From contig CAWARU010000002.1 of NCBI GenBank assembly GCA_963784575.1, positions 419,961 through 483,960 on the forward strand: a stretch of DNA of 64,000 nt, read 5' to 3'. Origin of the DNA: CAWARU01 sp963784575 (GTDB taxonomy: Bacteria; Pseudomonadota; Gammaproteobacteria; UBA6186; Azoamicaceae). Shown here piece by piece: positions 61,523 through 64,000 of the stretch; the first letter of the stretch is position 1, and every line of letters begins with the position of its first letter. Under the pieces are notes generated by a model, which worked only from the letters and a program-made list of their open reading frames with translations, was not told the origin of the DNA and did no database searches. Position numbers and translations under genes: made by a program.

Positions 61523-62038
61523 CTAATGAATGAGAAAATGTTGCTGCCGCCAAGCCTCGTATACAATAATTGCTACCGCATTGGACAGATTTAAGCTGCG
61601 TGAATTAGGTTGCAAAGGAATGCGGATTTTTTGAGTGCTGGGAAAATTCATGAGTAATTCCGAAGGGAGGCCTCTGGTTTCAGGTCCAAACACAAAACTA
61701 TCACCAGGTTGGAAGGAGACGCTAGCATAGTTTGTTTCTGCTTTTGTAGAACATAAATACACTGTGCCTATTTGCGCAGTCTCAGTTTTTGCAGTTCCTG
61801 TTTCCACAGCATCTATCTTAGCTTTCTTAACCGCCTTTAAATAGCTGTCGAAGTTTGGATATCGAGCGAGAGGAGAGGAAAGCTCGTAATCTAAGCCTGC
61901 ACGCTTCAAATGTTTGTCTGTTAATTCAAAACCGAGAGGTTCAATAAGATGTAAGGCACAGCCAGTATTCGAGCAAAGACGGATGATATTGCCAGTATTG
62001 GGTGGGATTTCAGGTTCGTAAAGGACAATGTTAAACAT
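61523..62038 (-). CDS. trmL: tRNA (cytidine(34)-2'-O)-methyltransferase TrmL
   Basis: This is a 171-residue SPOUT methyltransferase. Knot motifs are LYEPEIPPNTGNIIRLCSNT at the N-terminus, FVFGPETRGLP, IRIPLQP and SRSLNLSNAVAIIVYEAWRQ at the end. It methylates the wobble ribose in tRNA-Leu isoacceptors. Compared with E. coli TrmL it carries an extra repeat-like segment of about 18 residues (ETGTAKTETAQIGT) in the middle. Confidence 0.93.
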   Translation of the reverse strand: MFNIVLYEPEIPPNTGNIIRLCSNTGCALHLIEPLGFELTDKHLKRAGLDYELSSPLARYPNFDSYLKAVKKAKIDAVETGTAKTETAQIGTVYLCSTKAETNYASVSFQPGDSFVFGPETRGLPSELLMNFPSTQKIRIPLQPNSRSLNLSNAVAIIVYEAWRQQHFLIH

Positions 62039-62062
62039 TTCAACCGTCCATACCTTTTTCAG

Positions 62063-62297
62063 GAACGTCCATCTTTTGGCAATCTCGCTTTAAAAATTGA
62101 ACAAAAATTGCTCATTTACTATTGGGTAAACTCCGCTTTTTTGTTCAATTTTTAAAACGACGTTGATTCGCGCCCTCCCTGGCGCTCACCCTTTGGGCGC
62201 ACCTAATCGGTGCGTCCAAAACGGCTATCCTGCCGTTTTGTGCCTAAAATCTGGACGTTTTAGTATATTTTACCAGAGGATACCTGAACAAGTTACC
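62063..62297 (-). repeat. 235-bp modular palindromic repeat, copy B (module order M0-M2-M1-M3)
   Basis: Read on the minus strand it begins GGTAACTTGTTCAGG (M0, from 62297), continues through the multi-hairpin M2 (CAAAACGGC/GCCGTTTTG, GCACC/GGTGC, GCGCC/GGCGC), then M1 (19-bp perfect stem, 62089-62107 with 62138-62156), and ends AAAAGATGGACGTTC (M3, at 62063). It has the same length and ends as copy A, but M1 and M2 are exchanged. Confidence 0.85.
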
Positions 62298-62430
62298 TTT
62301 CATTATACTAAAATTTTGCAAATGAAACCAGGTTCTATTCAAAATGTTCCCAGGATTGTTTTAATTAAATTAATATGCAATAATACGCTTCTTTACTTTG
62401 TAATGTTCGTAATCCAGGATTGGGATTTCC

Positions 62431-63259
62431 ATGCATAATGATTTTAAACACAATTTACTGCTTACCCGTGAATTAGCAAGAGAATTCGATCGCACTACCA
62501 TTCATGAGTTTGGATTGCCTGGTGTAGTATTGATGGAAAACGCCGGCCAAATTCTGTAGAATACTTAATGCATATCGCCAAAAATATTTTTAGAGAGGAA
62601 AAGAATCCGTTAGTGCTACTGTTGCTATTTGTTGTGGCAAGGGAAATAATGGCGGGGATGGTTATGTGATGGCCCGTTATCTCGATAATTACGACATTCC
62701 TGTTAAAGTATTGCTTTTTGTTGAAAAATCAAAGATTGCCGGAGATGCCTTAGTTCATTTTAAGATTTTGCAAAAAACAGACATCGAAATAGTAGAAATA
62801 TATAGTGATGAAAAAGTTGATATCCAAAAATGCGGACGAATTGCTGGGCACACAATGGATAATCGATGGTTTGTTTGGAACAGGATTGAAAGGCGAACTT
62901 AAAGCACCTTATTCTGGAATCATAGCTGAAATTAATAGCCATGCTTTGAATTCAAATTCTAAAATATTTGCCATAGATATTCCTTCTGGATTGGATTGCG
63001 ACAGTGGTGAGCCTATTGCAACATTAGAAAAAACTAATGCTATGCCAAATAATGTGCCAAACGATAGACCAAATCATAGCTTACAGGAGAACGTTCTCAG
63101 TGACAAAAAATTTGCAATCCGTGCAGATTATACTGCTACTTTTATCGGGCAGTGAAAAAAGGCTTTGTGAATAAAGAAGCCCGCGTTTGGCTTGGAGAAG
63201 TAAAGGTAATAGACATTGGAATTCCGAGGAAGATAATAGAATCATTCAATAATAATTAA
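62431..63259 (+). pseudogene. nnrE: NAD(P)H-hydrate epimerase (YjeF N-domain) pseudogene
   Basis: The reading is restored only by at least four shifts: MENAGQ then NSVEYLMHIAKNIF (-1 near 62553), then VAICCGKGNNGGDGYVMARY (-1 near 62610), then NADELLGTQWIIDGLFGTGL (+1 near 62830, in an A-run), then KKGFVNKEARVWLGEVKVID (-1 near 63155). ENAG, CGKGNNGGDG, DGLFGTGL and AIDIPSGLDCDSG are epimerase signatures. The C-terminal dehydratase domain is absent. Shifts occur in both directions, so this is true decay. A low-complexity insert (MPNNVPNDRPN) sits in the third segment. Confidence 0.85.
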
Positions 63260-63326
63260 AGTGAAAATTAGTACCTGTTCATGTTATACAAAATTCCTCT
63301 GAAATTCTTTAGCTTATTTAAACTGG

Positions 63327-63345
63327 ATTCCGCCTTCTCGGGAAT
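63327..63345. repeat. REP-like palindrome, degenerate copy 3
   Basis: ATTCCGCCTTCTCGGGAAT is a decayed form of the ATTCCCGC...GCGGGAAT palindrome at 3196 and 12207, located after the nnrE remnant. Confidence 0.5.
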
Positions 63346-63467
63346 GACGCGAATCAATACGTAATAGCATGAATCTTGGTCATTTTGGCGATAGCATGAA
63401 TCTTGTGTAATTTTGGCGAAAGCAGCAATTCACAAAAAATACCTGAATATTTATGAACCATGTTTAC

Positions 63468-64000
63468 TTAAGTATACAAAGATTCGACTACCTTATTCGC
63501 ATTATTTGCGATAAATCCTATAATAATTCCGCCACAGTCTTGGTTTCGAGCACTGTTTCTTAGGATAGCGCCATACAAATTCGATAAAACTGTCTCGAAC
63601 TTTGATATAAGTATCTGCCAATGGCATCTTTTTGAATTCCCCAGGCTAGAACTTTGCATGATGCCATCTTCTGGCCTGCCTTTAAATAGCATTCCCTTGA
63701 TAGTTCAAGGTGTATTTTAGCGTATCCGGCAATATATGATGGAAGTCTTGTAAATTTAAATATTTTTCAAGTAAATGTTCCGAAATTGTGAAATGATTGG
63801 GTTTTCTTCCAAATAAAAGCACCCAAGCCAGAAGCTCATTTGCTTCTTGAACGGTTCTAAACTCTGTTAATGTAGGAACCCCCCAAATTCTATTATTAAA
63901 GTATTCAACGAGAAAAGAAAGAAATTTTTTGTTTTCTTTATAATCATTCTTCTGAAATTTACTACAATAATCTTTTATGGCAAAGAGAGGGGATGTATTT
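63468..64000 (-). pseudogene. DUF1338 protein (2-oxoadipate dioxygenase/decarboxylase family) pseudogene, partial
   Basis: From the right edge the minus strand reads SPLFAIKDYCSKF, TEFRTVQEANELLAWVLLFG, RKPNHFTISEHLL and LNYQGNAI, then a stop at ATT TAA A (63687-63681). With one T skipped it continues KGRPEDGIMQSSSLG, the next conserved DUF1338 block. A further shift near 63640 is needed for KVRDSFIEFVWRYP, and another near 63530 for GFIANNANKVVESLYT. PNHFTISVHL and (I/V)KGxPxxxxxQSS are family signatures. The gene runs beyond the window. Confidence 0.82.

Overview
This is an AT-rich bacterial window. It most resembles a host- or protist-associated gammaproteobacterium of the Legionellales/Coxiellaceae type, although the species cannot be named from sequence alone. 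The support is the core-gene content and order (holB-pilZ-tatD, thiBPQ, trmL, sixA, qmcA-nfeD), mixed with many large eukaryotic-like proteins: four ankyrin-repeat proteins, Sel1-repeat proteins, a Sel1-pseudokinase, a zeta-toxin-like P-loop protein and coiled-coil/membrane proteins. These are candidate secreted effectors. No secretion machinery lies in the window.

Layout. 1-3.2 kb: an RND-type outer-membrane factor running off the left edge, a NudC-like hydrolase and a host-attachment-family protein. 3.4-10.8 kb: an effector-like block (small ankyrin protein, DUF2799 lipoprotein, split zeta-like/membrane protein, large ankyrin protein). 11-17.2 kb: alanine racemase, a complete thiBPQ thiamine importer, a DUF1543 protein and a nucleotidyltransferase. 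17.4-21 kb: an 1181-residue ankyrin protein. 21.1-25.3 kb: a CBS + cystathionine gamma-lyase pair (reverse transsulfuration), an exported cupin and a Bcr/CflA-type MFS exporter. 25.3-38.6 kb: a split Sel1 protein, a second MFS exporter, the tatD-pilZ-holB cluster, a second Sel1 protein, a coiled-coil membrane protein and an ankyrin protein. 38.7-43 kb: a palindromic repeat, an IS1634-family insertion sequence and a split AAA-ATPase/PD-(D/E)XK protein. 43.2-50 kb: a SWIM/SNF2 helicase, nfeD-qmcA, a small unknown and sixA. 50-53 kb: a four-module unknown protein. 53.3-57.5 kb: an adenylate-kinase-like gene overlapping a radical-SAM/methyltransferase fusion, a TumE/TumA toxin-antitoxin pair and an antitoxin-like remnant. 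57.6-60.2 kb: a split Sel1-pseudokinase. 60.5-64 kb: a histone-deacetylase-like hydrolase, trmL, a second copy of the palindromic repeat and two decaying genes (nnrE, DUF1338).

Three cross-window patterns deserve attention. (1) Five coding sequences are interrupted at the same local sequence: a codon ending in T, then TAA, then A. In each, skipping one T (+1) restores the rest of the protein. This is either a +1 recoding signal or a T-insertion hotspot. (2) Two 235-bp repeats in opposite orientation (38740-38974 and 62063-62297) share both ends, but their two internal palindromic modules are in swapped order, and at least one hairpin shows a compensatory base-pair change. (3) Otherwise conserved enzymes (NudC, ThiQ, SNF2, HemN-like, TrmL, NnrE, PilZ) carry short low-complexity insertions built from 9-15 bp DNA repeats.
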